From assembly GCA_008828725.1 (NCBI GenBank), contig MEHQ01004509.1:1-64000 (forward strand): a stretch of DNA of 64,000 nt. Direction: 5' to 3'. The translations under genes were made by a program, and so were the position numbers. The notes under the pieces were generated by a model. That model ran no database searches. It saw only the letters and a program-made list of their open reading frames with translations, and had not been told where the DNA came from. Numbering within the stretch: the first letter of the stretch is position 1; each line of letters begins with the position of its first letter. Below, one piece after another: positions 54,301 to 59,534 of the stretch. The stretch is from Saccharina japonica (lineage: Eukaryota; Sar; Phaeophyceae; Laminariales; Laminariaceae).

Positions 54301-54898
54301 CCTTGCCGACGGGGCTCTTCACACGGTAGTCAACGGTCAAGAGGTTCTCGTTTCACCAGGCGAGGTTTCCGTGGCCCCAGGTATTAGCATCGCCACTGTC
54401 AACCTTCCAGGGGCATGCCGCAGCTTTGGGTTCGAGACGTACTGGGAGCGCAAGAAGCTTGAGCGTCTTAATCAGTCCGGTCGAAAGCTTGATTCGACCG
54501 CGACCATGCAGGACATGTCCGACTGGATCATTTCGGACCCCACAGCGACTAACATGGTGGAATGCGAGGAGTACGTGGCTAGCGTCACGGCTTCTCACGT
54601 GAACGGCTTATTCGCCCATCAAAGTGAGCATGCGTCCTTCCAAATCATGACGCCCAAAGCCACAGTTCGCCTGAGCCACGGCAGGCTGCACCAGCTCCCC
54701 ACACGTGATCCCACCGACCAGTTCGACCTCCCGGATCATCTGGCATGGCAAATGAACATGGCAATCGACCACTCCAACATGGGCCTCGACGCCACGGGCG
54801 TCCTTGGCGAGACTCTGGTGCCTACTGTAGACGACAACGGCGCCCCCATCATGCAGGGAATGGACGCCATTCGCGGGCAGCAGGAAGGCTGTGAGTAA
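9121..54898 (+). CDS. Secreted LRR protein with C-terminal GDPH domain, 25 exons (whole gene)
   Basis: Joining 9121-9187, 9535-9586, 10036-10125, eighteen LRR exons between 11025 and 44502, 49247-49288, 50598-50638, 53598-53699 and 54036-54898 gives 2,562 nt that stay open to a TAA, i.e. 853 residues. Approximate layout: signal peptide 1-23, cysteine-bearing N-cap 24-70, 18 LRRs 70-505, C-cap 505-532, six-cysteine segment 533-566, GDPH domain 567-853. Every junction has GT/AG ends with matching phase (1, then 2 through the LRR array, then 1), which is hard to obtain by chance. No transmembrane segment is evident after the signal peptide, so secretion or cell-wall association is inferred. LRR ectodomains usually bind proteins or glycans; the segmental expansion suggests a recognition role, but no ligand can be named. 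The array, caps and final domain are firm; exon 2 and the exact 3' end are the weakest parts. Confidence 0.85.
9535..9586 (+). CDS. Exon 2: short cysteine-bearing segment of the N-terminal cap (tentative)
   Basis: Acceptor CGCCCAG and donor GTGAGTGAG bound 52 nt entering in phase 1 and leaving in phase 2, exactly what is needed to join exon 1 (phase 1) to exon 3 (phase 2). It reads GMNSCFTGSRCTAGVGVL across the junctions, with two cysteines that could belong to an LRR N-cap. It shows no LRR motif. Some exon with this phase change must exist here; this is the only good candidate seen, but it is short and lacks homology support. Confidence 0.45.
10036..10125 (+). CDS. Exon 3: N-terminal LRR cap
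   Basis: Acceptor CGACTACAG, donor GTAAGTGTG, 90 nt, phase 2 on both sides. The translation begins DLESCTILDVDVSDLKTCLD and ends in a leucine shared with the first LRR. The CxxLxxxxxxLxxC spacing resembles LRR N-cap or degenerate first-repeat sequence. The frame also stays open upstream to about 9980 (SCPSPSCSDY), so a longer exon using an earlier acceptor is possible, but that choice does not fit the phase of the preceding exons. Confidence 0.65.
10681..10750 (+). pseudogene. Relic LRR exon
   Basis: Follows an acceptor-like CGACTACAG and in one frame reads GPNKLSNNIDKLTGFGETLN, recognisably an LRR (N-x-L, then GF..TLNAM). It measures 70 nt, two short of the standard 72, and the site where a GTGAGT donor is expected reads GAATTT. 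The two-base loss lies before the conserved AAC. It therefore cannot be spliced in frame and is read as a decayed copy lying in the intron between the N-cap and the first active LRR exon. Confidence 0.6.
11025..11096 (+). CDS. LRR exon 1 (class A)
   Basis: 72 nt, phase 2/2, acceptor TCCTTCAG, donor GTAAGTGG. Reads NLGDNVLTIVPADLFVDM then TSLEEL. The L.L..N.L..(I/V)P...F..M..L..L pattern is a canonical 24-residue extracellular-type LRR. Close in sequence to the exon at 24848 (ELDDNLLESVPSNLF), suggesting common descent. Confidence 0.9.
11401..11472 (+). CDS. LRR exon 2 (class B, weak donor)
   Basis: 72 nt, phase 2/2, acceptor CGTTGTAACAG. Reads DLQNNLITIIAAGDSDCL then ETLKDL. The first half is canonical; the usual ..G.F..L is altered to GDSDCL, introducing a cysteine. 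The donor reads GTAAAA, weaker than the GTRAGT of every other LRR exon. It is a tandem copy of the region holding LRR exon 3. It may be skipped in some transcripts; skipping keeps the frame because the exon is 24 codons long. Confidence 0.7.
11956..12027 (+). CDS. LRR exon 3 (class B)
   Basis: 72 nt, phase 2/2, acceptor CGTTGTAACAG, donor GTGAGTGACC. Reads ILTFNAIRTIAPGAFQGL then DALTDL, a good LRR with the G-A-F..L core. Exon and flanking intron are a diverged tandem duplicate of the 11.24-11.66 kb region. Confidence 0.88.
12028..12949. other. Intron sequence, nothing recognised
   Basis: Left part of the 6.3-kb intron between LRR exons 3 and 4. Ends in TTGATAA, the left target-site copy of the following element. 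Confidence 0.4.
12950..15327. mobile_element. 2.4-kb inverted-repeat DNA transposon (non-autonomous)
   Basis: Termini AGGGCCATAACCAAAAACGG (left) and its inverted counterpart ending GCCCT (right) are flanked by TTGATAA on both sides (12943-12949 and 15328-15334), a likely 7-bp target-site duplication. Inside, arms of about 650 bp (about 13624-14278 and 14571-15230) match inverted at above 90%, containing GGGGGTATACCCC and GGGATATCCCC motifs. The loop has further ACCAAGCACCAAGC copies. No transposase frame; the reading frames in the arms mirror each other. Large foldback or MITE-like element mobilised in trans. Confidence 0.8.
15335..17759. other. Intron sequence, no exon recognised
   Basis: Remainder of the intron before the duplicated block. 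Contains a (CAG)n/(GCA)n run near 17150-17168 but no LRR-like exon with proper phase. Confidence 0.4.
18312..18383 (+). CDS. LRR exon 4 (class A)
   Basis: 72 nt, phase 2/2, acceptor ATTGAACAG, donor GTGAGTATCC (class A context). Reads QLGQNSLETLPINVFDGL then TGLNKL. It lies in the first copy of the 2-kb duplicated block whose partner carries the exon at 22763 (ETLPVNLFAGL). Confidence 0.92.
18593..18826. mobile_element. 234-bp MITE
   Basis: Perfect 14-bp inverted ends TCCCACGGTAGGGG and CCCCTACCGTGGGA; a further imperfect inverted match (GAGCTCCTCATGTGAG) lies inside each end. The second copy of the surrounding duplication lacks it, so it inserted after the duplication or was lost from the other copy. 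Target-site duplication unclear. Confidence 0.75.
19473..19544 (+). CDS. LRR exon 5 (class B)
   Basis: 72 nt, phase 2/2, acceptor TGTGGAACAG, donor GTGAGTGAGC (class B context). Reads NLQQNRFSVLEDGIFADL then VALTML. Duplicate partner of the exon at 23411, with which it shares the GIFADLVALTML end. Confidence 0.92.
20171..22209. other. Intron sequence between duplicated blocks
   Basis: No LRR exon found. Holds a poly-G tract near 20930-20946, a GTTTAATGTGAAGAA motif at 20315 (shared with 1331 and 62551) and assorted short frames. Confidence 0.4.
22763..22834 (+). CDS. LRR exon 6 (class A)
   Basis: 72 nt, phase 2/2, acceptor ATTGGTCAG, donor GTGAGTATCC. Reads DLDFNDLETLPVNLFAGL then TSLDLL. 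Second-copy counterpart of the exon at 18312. Confidence 0.92.
23411..23482 (+). CDS. LRR exon 7 (class B)
   Basis: 72 nt, phase 2/2, acceptor TGTCGAACAG, donor GTGAGTGAGC. Reads DLRMNKINVLEVGIFADL then VALTML. Second-copy counterpart of the exon at 19473; differences cluster in the variable x positions of the repeat. Confidence 0.92.
24848..24919 (+). CDS. LRR exon 8 (class A)
   Basis: 72 nt, phase 2/2, acceptor CTATTCAG, donor GTGAGTGTCC. Reads ELDDNLLESVPSNLFVNM then VALEDL. Resembles the exon at 11025 more than its neighbours, so the array order is not a simple serial duplication. Confidence 0.9.
25562..25633 (+). CDS. LRR exon 9 (class B)
   Basis: 72 nt, phase 2/2, acceptor CCGTTGAAACAG, donor GTGAGTGAGC. 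Reads YLDRNNILTIQTESFAGL then SALTVL: a canonical LRR. Confidence 0.92.
25850..26390. repeat. ~500-bp dispersed repeat, copy 1
   Basis: From TATAGGTTGGGTTGGCGTCG through GTCACCAAACTTGGCGGTCG and CATATGCAAGTCCGCCTCAG to GATGCGAGGGTCTATGGTCA; recurs at 49.99-50.53 kb in the same orientation. It ends about 90 bp before LRR exon 10. No coding capacity recognised. Confidence 0.8.
26479..26550 (+). CDS. LRR exon 10 (class B)
   Basis: 72 nt, phase 2/2, acceptor CCGTTGGAACAG, donor GTAAGTGGGC. Reads HLDGNSIQTIEPRAFTDL then VALQLL. The preceding exon is also class B, so the A/B alternation is broken here, either by loss of an A exon or by duplication of a single B exon. Confidence 0.92.
26551..29440. 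other. 3-kb intron, nothing recognised
   Basis: No LRR exon, tRNA or transposon ends identified between LRR exons 10 and 11. Confidence 0.35.
29440..31020 (+). repeat. Segmental duplication, copy 1 (LRR exon 11)
   Basis: Matches about 37150-38712. Identity is patchy: moderate near the exon, but very high around 30.34-30.54 kb (GATTTGGTCTACACCATCTC, CGATTACCAGGATGGCGAGC). Contains an AT microsatellite at about 29910-29945 absent from the partner. Confidence 0.8.
29592..29663 (+). CDS. LRR exon 11 (class A)
   Basis: 72 nt, phase 2/2, acceptor TTTGATTAG, donor GTGAGTATCC. Reads YLSQNLLEILPANVFTGM then RSLLFL. Flanks match the region of the exon at 37310 over about 1.5 kb. Confidence 0.92.
31021..32250. 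other. Copy-specific intron insertion
   Basis: About 1.2 kb present between GAAATCATTCATGCC and exon 12, missing at the equivalent point (about 38712) of the duplicate. No transposon ends or family recognised. Confidence 0.45.
32280..32870 (+). repeat. Duplicated block with LRR exon 12 (partner 38.71-39.29 kb)
   Basis: Shares the exon and downstream intron, e.g. GCGTTTTATCCC.GCCTTGTCTC and TTTTCATCACGAA.TACGCCTC. Confidence 0.75.
32292..32363 (+). CDS. LRR exon 12 (class B)
   Basis: 72 nt, phase 2/2, acceptor CTGTTGGGACAG, donor GTAAGTGAGC. Reads NLSENNIRSIDVAAFATL then DALQGL. Counterpart of the exon at 38723; the intron ahead of it carries about 1.2 kb (31.02-32.25 kb) absent from the other copy. 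Confidence 0.92.
33005..33140. mobile_element. Decayed relative of the 242-997 element
   Basis: GAGCATTAGAGCTGATGCTATACCG through ATGGTGCTAATCTACCA and a T run ends in the 18-bp palindrome CTTAAGGGGCCCCTTAAG (33121-33138). Order and sequence follow the right inner arm of the 242-997 element. Confidence 0.6.
33141..34790. other. Intron sequence, nothing recognised
   Basis: No exon or mobile-element ends identified. Confidence 0.35.
34791..34985. repeat. Dispersed ~200-bp repeat, third copy
   Basis: Diverged copy of the 1144-1625 repeats: GTGGATTTCTTGCAGGGTA, TCTGTGTCGTAGTTTTGT, AGGATGAAGAATCGGCACGG, with a preceding T-rich stretch and an ATTTAATTTGAAGAA end. Confidence 0.7.
35330..36690 (+). 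repeat. Segmental duplication, copy 1 (LRR exon 13)
   Basis: Matches about 39320-40700. Around the exon identity is roughly 70%, but from about 35600 to 36640 the copies differ at only a few per cent of sites. This contrast marks a recombination or conversion boundary. Confidence 0.85.
35456..35527 (+). CDS. LRR exon 13 (class A)
   Basis: 72 nt, phase 2/2, acceptor AATGAGTAG, donor GTGAGTATCC. Reads DLSFNKLSLFGGNIFAGM then SPLIFL. Counterpart of the exon at 39447, from which it differs at about 22 of 72 positions although the intron that follows is almost unchanged between copies. Confidence 0.9.
36740..37130. repeat. Duplicated intron block (partner 42.41-42.78 kb)
   Basis: Shares GGCAGAAATAGTTGA, CCACTGCTCTGAGAGA, GATGCCGACTTACA.TCACC and GGGAAACGTTGGGATTAC. 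Similarity stops just before a B-type exon position (42906) in the partner. Confidence 0.75.
37310..37381 (+). CDS. LRR exon 14 (class A)
   Basis: 72 nt, phase 2/2, acceptor ATCGATTAG, donor GTGAGTATCC. Reads YLNQNTLEDITASIFTDL then TALEVL. Follows another class A exon directly; a B exon appears to be missing between them. Confidence 0.9.
38723..38794 (+). CDS. LRR exon 15 (class B)
   Basis: 72 nt, phase 2/2, acceptor CTGTTGGAACAG, donor GTGAGTGGGC. Reads DLSENIIRSINVDTFSTL then GDLDDL. Counterpart of the exon at 32292. Confidence 0.9.
39447..39518 (+). CDS. LRR exon 16 (class A)
   Basis: 72 nt, phase 2/2, acceptor ATGGAGTAG, donor GTGAGTATCC. Reads NLESNQLDTLQGNMFAGT then PVLQSL. The usual L after F.G is T here. 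Paired with the exon at 35456. Confidence 0.9.
40701..42410. other. Intron sequence with AT microsatellite
   Basis: Unrelated to the neighbouring duplicated blocks. An AT-rich run lies at about 41675-41715. It is followed by CAGGGGTCCGCATGAAAGTT, which resembles a Tc1/mariner-type end next to TA, but no inverted partner was found downstream. Confidence 0.4.
42906..42977 (+). CDS. LRR exon 17
   Basis: 72 nt, phase 2/2, acceptor GCTATTTCAG, donor GTGAGTGCCT. Reads NIASNMLNRIPVDAFTGL then SALGQL. The repeat is B-like in its IPVDAF..L core, but the splice context matches neither class. Confidence 0.9.
42978..44421. other. Intron sequence, nothing recognised
   Basis: No exon or repeat partner identified between LRR exons 17 and 18. 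Confidence 0.35.
44422..44502 (+). CDS. LRR exon 18 (81 nt, 27-residue repeat)
   Basis: Acceptor CATGATCAG, donor GTGAGTGCC, 81 nt, phase 2/2. Reads NLGSNALTTLPAGVFDGV followed by a Gly/Ser-rich stretch and LQTL. It is three codons longer than all other LRR exons, the insertion falling in the convex-side segment before the last L..L. As the final repeat before the C-cap it is the most conventional LTTLPAGVF type. Confidence 0.9.
44503..45960. other. First third of the 4.7-kb intron; open frames on both strands
   Basis: A plus-strand frame at 45471-45923 (150 codons) and an overlapping minus-strand frame at 45211-45636 (141 codons) are longer than usual for this intron, but neither shows a recognisable domain. 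Confidence 0.3.
46003..46202. repeat. Cluster of palindromes around TTCCATGGAA
   Basis: TTTCCATGGAAA (46003), ACTTCCATGGAAGT (46069), ACTTCCATGGAAG (46111), CATCCATGGATG (46171) and ACTTCCATGGAAGT (46189) lie within 200 bp, with TTCATGAA and TTCCAGGGAAGT near-matches between them. Could be a decayed tandem palindromic repeat or a cluster of dyad protein-binding sites; function unknown. Confidence 0.75.
46203..47599. other. Intron sequence with unidentified frames
   Basis: Frames of 76-117 codons on both strands (e.g. plus-strand 46531-46884 and 46841-47128) with no family recognised. An AT microsatellite lies at about 46778-46800. Confidence 0.3.
47600..48460 (-). CDS. Serine-rich minus-strand open frame nested in the intron, interrupted once
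   Basis: One reading frame runs about 284 codons with a single in-frame TAG near its middle (48056). It begins MLMEFGVIIFVSLLKCGFCG, continues SDYNARTWEQAFKANTGATT and CNGFGLMRAWK, then a run of 14 serines encoded by (AGC)n at about 48265-48304, an acidic stretch and a second Ser/Asn run. The CxxC and later C suggest a zinc-binding start. It may be a mobile-element protein or a degenerate nested gene. The antisense frame (plus, 47688-48395) is Leu/Pro/Ser low-complexity and looks like a shadow. Confidence 0.35.
48265..48304. repeat. (CTG)n microsatellite
   Basis: About 13-14 uninterrupted CTG/TGC units on the plus strand, encoding poly-Ser in the minus-strand frame. Confidence 0.9.
48461..49246. 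other. Intron sequence ahead of the C-cap exon
   Basis: Plus-strand frames of 60-114 codons occur but contain stops between them and no known motif. Confidence 0.35.
49247..49288 (+). CDS. C-terminal LRR cap exon (first half)
   Basis: Acceptor GCTGTTTTAG, donor GTAAGTAATA, 42 nt, phase 2/2. Reads DLGDNSELQCVPT: the half-repeat followed by CVP that begins LRR C-terminal caps. Separated from the last LRR by the 4.7-kb intron. Confidence 0.85.
49990..50535. repeat. ~500-bp dispersed repeat, copy 2
   Basis: Partner of 25.85-26.39 kb, same orientation. Its end abuts the pyrimidine tract used by the C-cap exon at 50598. Confidence 0.8.
50598..50638 (+). CDS. C-terminal LRR cap exon (second half)
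   Basis: A long pyrimidine-rich tract (50541-50580) and acceptor TGCAACAG precede 41 nt that enter in phase 2 and leave in phase 1 at donor GTAAGTGC. Reads TANNVESTAGMTC, so the cap runs CVPTNTANNVESTAGMTC across the junction, pairing two cap cysteines. The phase change is exactly that needed to reach the next exon. Chosen on phase, splice sites and the cysteine, without a database match. Confidence 0.65.
50639..53597. other. 3-kb intron, no exon recognised
   Basis: Short frames only. No duplicated LRR block, tRNA or transposon ends seen. Confidence 0.35.
53598..53699 (+). CDS. Six-cysteine linker exon
   Basis: Acceptor TCCGCACAG, donor GTGAGTTAT, 102 nt, phase 1/1 (a symmetrical, shuffle-competent module). 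Reads ACMDDSDCNTIGGEVCCP then TTSLCEDPNDVDAGAC, with spacing C-x5-C-x7-CC-x5-C-x10-C. The six cysteines suggest a small disulfide-stabilised extracellular module. Its last codon completes the glycine of the GDPH motif on the next exon. Confidence 0.8.
54036..54898 (+). CDS. Last large exon: GDPH (vWD/root-cap-like) domain
   Basis: Acceptor CCCTTCAAG, entered in phase 1; 287 codons to TAA. Opens GDPHMTGFRGQKFDFTGKDA, the GDPH.....G..FDF signature of von Willebrand D-like and plant root-cap-type extracellular domains. It continues with beta-rich sequence (YAVVSDLPHMHLNMRI, ITYITGISIV) and cysteines in SSCPVGVSPC, LPGACRSF and MVECEEY. Composition is much more coding-like than the surroundings (GC-rich third positions). 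The open frame extends upstream to 53849, but GDPH follows directly on an AG and the preceding exon supplies the matching phase, so that extension is taken as intron. The stop lies inside a perfect donor sequence at 54891, so the exon may instead be spliced there. Confidence 0.85.
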
Positions 54899-56440
54899 GG
54901 TCGATGAACGAAAACAACAGTGCATATGTAGTCAAGAGAAGGTGTGGTAGAATACGCGGATTGCACGGCCTTTACCCGGTAACACGAGGAGAATGAACGA
55001 TAACGTTGCGCCGCAATGTTAATCGTGCATTGCACTCTCTCTCTACACTCTTCATCGACACACGCGATTGGTTTGATTTCACTAAAACAACTACGAGTAC
55101 AATGCGTGTTTCCGGTTCGGGAGAGAGCGTGCCAAAACATTATTCAAGTCTGGCGACCTTCGTTCTGTAGGTTGACCCCCTCATCAATCCCCTGTCTTCG
55201 AGGAGATGCGCACCCCTCGCACAACTCGCTGCAAGGGGCGGGAACGAACCTGTGGTCGAGGTTGTTAGCGGTTCACCCTATGATAACCTCCGAGCTGAAT
55301 GTGTTGTTTATCTTTAGAGCGTGCTACGGTAGAGGTAGCATGTGTTCACTCTGAGATGTGGTCTGAAGGACGGGCCTCCTGAACCCCATCACGGCGGAAT
55401 TTCAGTTTAGTGTTTCATTATTTTTCATTTGTTTACATAGGCCATGGGAGTGTTTATTGGGTATCATTTTTGTTCTCCTCCATAATCTGGGTTTGACTTA
55501 CTGTAGTAACAATATAATAGTGCCCCTCAAATAAGGAGCCTCACAAAACACATGGTTCTCCTCTACCGTATCATGCATGCGTCACACACATTACAGCAGC
55601 TTATTTTGTATGTGCACGTACGTCCACGATGTGTGCCCTACCGTTTCCTCCTTCGTCGAACTTCTGCTGTAGACCACGTATATTGTCACGTCGTTTCGTA
55701 AACTAAACACAAGGTAAAGGTATCTGACCCCAATGTTTTGATGGGATATTTACTTTGTACAACCGAAACATTGCCCCGAGCTTGCACAGTCACTCGAGCA
55801 CGACGACATCTCAAAATGGGTCAATCGATAATTTTCACGTGTGTGTATATTCGGTAGAGGTTATTCTCGGTATACGTGTTCCACACGGGGCCGCCGTGGC
55901 AGTTCACAACCTCGTCAGATTGCTCGGAAGGTACCAAACACAACAGGGTGTATCGCCTATTCCCCTTTCGTTCCTACGCTATTTAGTGGAAGGAATGCCA
56001 CGGTTCGGTTTAGGCTTTGCACCATTACCGCCATACGGCACAAACAAACCGATACAATCGCTTGTCTTAACCAAACCATCTGCTACCCGTCCTCGACATC
56101 GATGCCTCTCCCGTGTTCGTTACCAGACCGTGTCGAGGGCCCCCTGGGAGTCGCCTTTGCCCAAGGCCAGCATCACGAGTAGATAATCTTCAAGTGCGCT
56201 TCAATCTGACCGGATACAATGTTCCACATAGTAAACCCCTCGAACGCTTGTAGATCGACTGCGACCATTGACACATCGAAATACGTAGTTTGTCCTCTCG
56301 CGTATAACGGAGACTGGCTGATATATCTCCAACCTACAACCAAGGTGTTTTGCGCGTGCCTTTCCGTCTGTGCTAGACCTGTAGTTTCGAGGTGAAATCT
56401 GTATGGGTGTCAGGTGCTCGCATCCCAAGAGAACCCTAAG
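54899..56440. other. Downstream of the LRR gene
   Basis: Expected to hold the 3' UTR and flanking DNA. One plus-strand frame (55755-56186, 143 codons) has no recognisable domain. No second gene is evident. Confidence 0.35.
55313..55354 (+). CDS. Possible alternative terminal exon
   Basis: If the large exon is spliced at 54890 (phase 1), an AG at 55315-55316 in TTATCTTTAGAG would join a short frame reading SCYGRGSMCSL before a TGA at 55354. The cysteines are in keeping with an extracellular tail. The better acceptor two bases upstream (CTTTAG) would give an immediate stop instead. This is only an alternative to the direct TAA at 54898. Confidence 0.2.
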   Translation, partial: FRACYGRGSMCSL

Positions 56441-56449
56441 TACTTAGTA

Positions 56450-58110
56450 CGTGCTCGATGCACACAAGGAATCTGTGCAAGGGTTGGTGGGCGCGTTTTT
56501 ATTTGCTGGAACCTATTATCGGAGACTAGGCAACTCGTCTGAAATCGAAATTGCAACTAAGCCGATAATCCTCTGCTGCGATGGGTTGAGTTTGCGGCGG
56601 AGTGTTTGGGAAGAAAAGGCGATGCTAACATGGGTTGGCTATGTTCGGGGCAAAACCACGTTCCGAACATTATGGACGCTCCTGATTGAGGAACAACACC
56701 TTATATTCGCAGTCCTATTTCGTGTTTACACTGGTACATTACTTGTTGTATGGTTTTATTGTTGTCCCATGGGAAGTACGCCGGGTTGAGAGTACATTGT
56801 TTTGACAAGAGCAAGTTTTCGGATGAAATACAGAGTCTCTCGAGCAAGGAGGCTCAAACCTTTGATATACACATCGGCTAGAAATAATCGGTATACATTT
56901 TCCTCCCATGGTTTCATCGGTATCAAACGACGTCCGACATTTTACGTGGAAGATGATGAAACGTATCAGCACACGTACCTGGGCAAATACTAGTGTTCGA
57001 AGTTGGCACCGTTTGAGCGAAACCCTGTGTTTGATACTTCATGGTCCATGTTGGGCTACATACATTTGTATTTTATATGGTTTGACGGTGGCGGCAGAGT
57101 CCAGCCGGTGGCGAAGGGGACAGGGGAGATTCAACGCATCGGGGCGGTGAAGCGCAGGGGTGACGAGATAGCAGGCGGGGTAGCCTATTTGTGTGAACCG
57201 TTTTTTTCATTTACGATTGTTAGTCCAACCCTTCAGAAACGCAATCAACCGGCAAAGGCGACCTCTTTATATGGTTCGTATCGAGGCCCTGCGGAAATTG
57301 CGGTGACACACAGGTGGCCGAGGCTGGGATGCAAAGATGCGGATGATGTCACAATAATATTTCGCTGAAGCAGCCACTACGAATTTAGACGTTCATCACG
57401 GCTAAGCGCATACCAATGGTGGTTGACGCGGAGGCTGATCAGTTTTACATGGATGAGCCACATGTTAGTGAGGTGTTTCGGTTCTTGATAGAAACGTTGG
57501 GGTGATTGACGGGCCAGCTGCATCCGACGGCAGTCGTCAACACGCTTTTAGTCGTAGCGAGGTGTTCCGCCGCGCCATAGACATTCCAACCGTAGAGGGT
57601 GTTGCACATCTTCATGGATACTTACTGTACGAGCAGTTACCATATTGCATGTCGGTGGCACTGCGTAGTGGAATTGATTAAGAGTCACACGTGTGCGCGG
57701 ACTGTACAAGCAAGGTCACTAACCGGAAGGTTATTTCTGATGCTGTAGGGATGTGCGCTAGAGCCTGTGTATCGTGGTCGTCTCGGATATGGAAAAACGC
57801 TATGCCTTCTTTAAAGGGAGCGGAGAATTTCACGAAGGCCACGGGTATACGCCAGGCGCTTTCATGCAGTGTCTGGAGTAAATATTGCAGCGTCCCAAAT
57901 CTGGGTAGAACACAGCTAGGGAGGTTGTCAAAGGGGCGGTATATTTTATGAAGGACCCGGTGACTTATTCCAACATTACGCATATTCGAGTCCGTCGTCA
58001 CCGCGTCTGGTATCATGCTCATCATGCAAAGGTGTAGATTGACCAGTTACCGTCGGCAGGGCAAAAGCGTGAGTACCTCAGCAAACAGTCGCACACGCAG
58101 GCGTTTCGTA
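56450..58110 (+). pseudogene. Unidentified coding-like remnants
   Basis: Several successive plus-strand fragments have protein-like composition (e.g. NPVFDTSWSMLGYIHLYF, RAIDIPTVEGVAHLHGYLLY), suggesting one decayed coding region. No family can be named, and it may be an old mobile or virus-derived element; it is clearly broken in several places. Confidence 0.35.
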
Positions 58111-58608
58111 TTGGCGTTAACTATGAGATAACCGCGTGGTGATATCCTTATTTCTTTCCCGCCCCACCCGTTTGTTTCAGGGTATGTCATATTTTTGGGT
58201 AGTGGAATAGGCATGTGGCCGAACAACTAGCTAGTGTGTTTGGAGCTACCATACGCATAAATCCAGTCGATTCCCTAGTTCACACACCCGTCCGGTATGC
58301 CGATGGACTTTAGCAGTTGTGCCGAACATGTTGGTCGAGGATGAACTGCGCAAAAATGTACAGCGGAACGAATCACTGCTGCCCATAGCGCTTTTTGTTT
58401 TTCAGACGGAGTATGTTCGTTTGTTTTGGCACAGACGTGTGGGAGTACCTAGCAGGCGCCCTGCTGCCATTCGATTCGAGTTGTGGTAATCAATGCCGCT
58501 CTGTTGTTGTTTTCTCACAGAGGACTTGTATGCAACAAGAGCGAGCGACAGTGATAGGTAGTGCACGCTATACGAAGTATATGAAGACGGTATGATGTAT
58601 TATATTTG

Positions 58609-59045
58609 AACACTTTCCCAGCATGTTTAGTACGTCGGGTTTTTCGCTTTACATTGTATTATTTTCTTGCTACAGTTGGTAGATACATATTGAAATTGAA
58701 TACTAGTGAATGAGAGATTCGATTTCGGGATTGCCGTTTTCCCTGGCAATAGTTTAAAATTGCATTGATCAAGTACTACTGGCAACAGCAGGAGCGACGG
58801 TGTTGCGCAGTTCCTTCAACCCATGAAGGTTGTATTCTGTTTTAAGTTTAAAGGTTTTCCCAGCGTGTCTAACCTGCTGGATTATTCCCTTTTACGTATT
58901 GTGTTTTCTCTCTGTTGGTAGAGATATATTGAAAATGCATGGGAGAGATTTGATATTGGAATTGCCTTTTTTCCTGGCAATCGTTTATGGTTGCATAGAT
59001 CAAGTACTGGCAACATCAGAAGCGACGGTGTTGGGCAGTTTCTCC
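58609..59045 (+). repeat. Tandem duplication of ~200 bp
   Basis: About 58609-58815 and 58854-59045 share TTCCCAGC.TGT, AGATA.ATATTGAAA, GGCAAT.GTTTA, CATWGATCAAGTACT and GCGACGGTGTTG. Diverged; non-coding as far as can be seen. Confidence 0.7.
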
Positions 59046-59534
59046 TATTCATGTACCTCGAACAAAACATGGACGCATGGAGGACGTGCAGCAGACGCGA
59101 CGAGCTTAATGGTAGTGCCCACCTTCTGTACGCATACTGTTGTCTGCATTTTGCACAACCAGTCGGCGTTGACGGTGATAATGTAAGAGGCAAAATAGAG
59201 ACCTGGAAGTAGTACGGGTCTCGCGATGATGCACTATGTGGTGCCAAAACAAACAACCGTGGGTACATATTATCGCCTATTATTCGATTGACTTTGTGTC
59301 GGTTCCCCCCCTCCAGACTATCGAACACTGAACAGCGGTCAGCTGTTCGCACGCTGGGTTTCCAAAAAGCGGTTATAACGTTTTTATATTAATATACCAT
59401 ACCTGCCGAGTACACATGATGCCCTACGTTTCCAGCCTGCTTACACAGCCCAATTCGACGTGAGTTGACGAGAAAAGAAAATGCTGAAATCTTCTCGCGA
59501 TAAAAATACAAGGCAAGAACCGTAGTTGGGGGGG

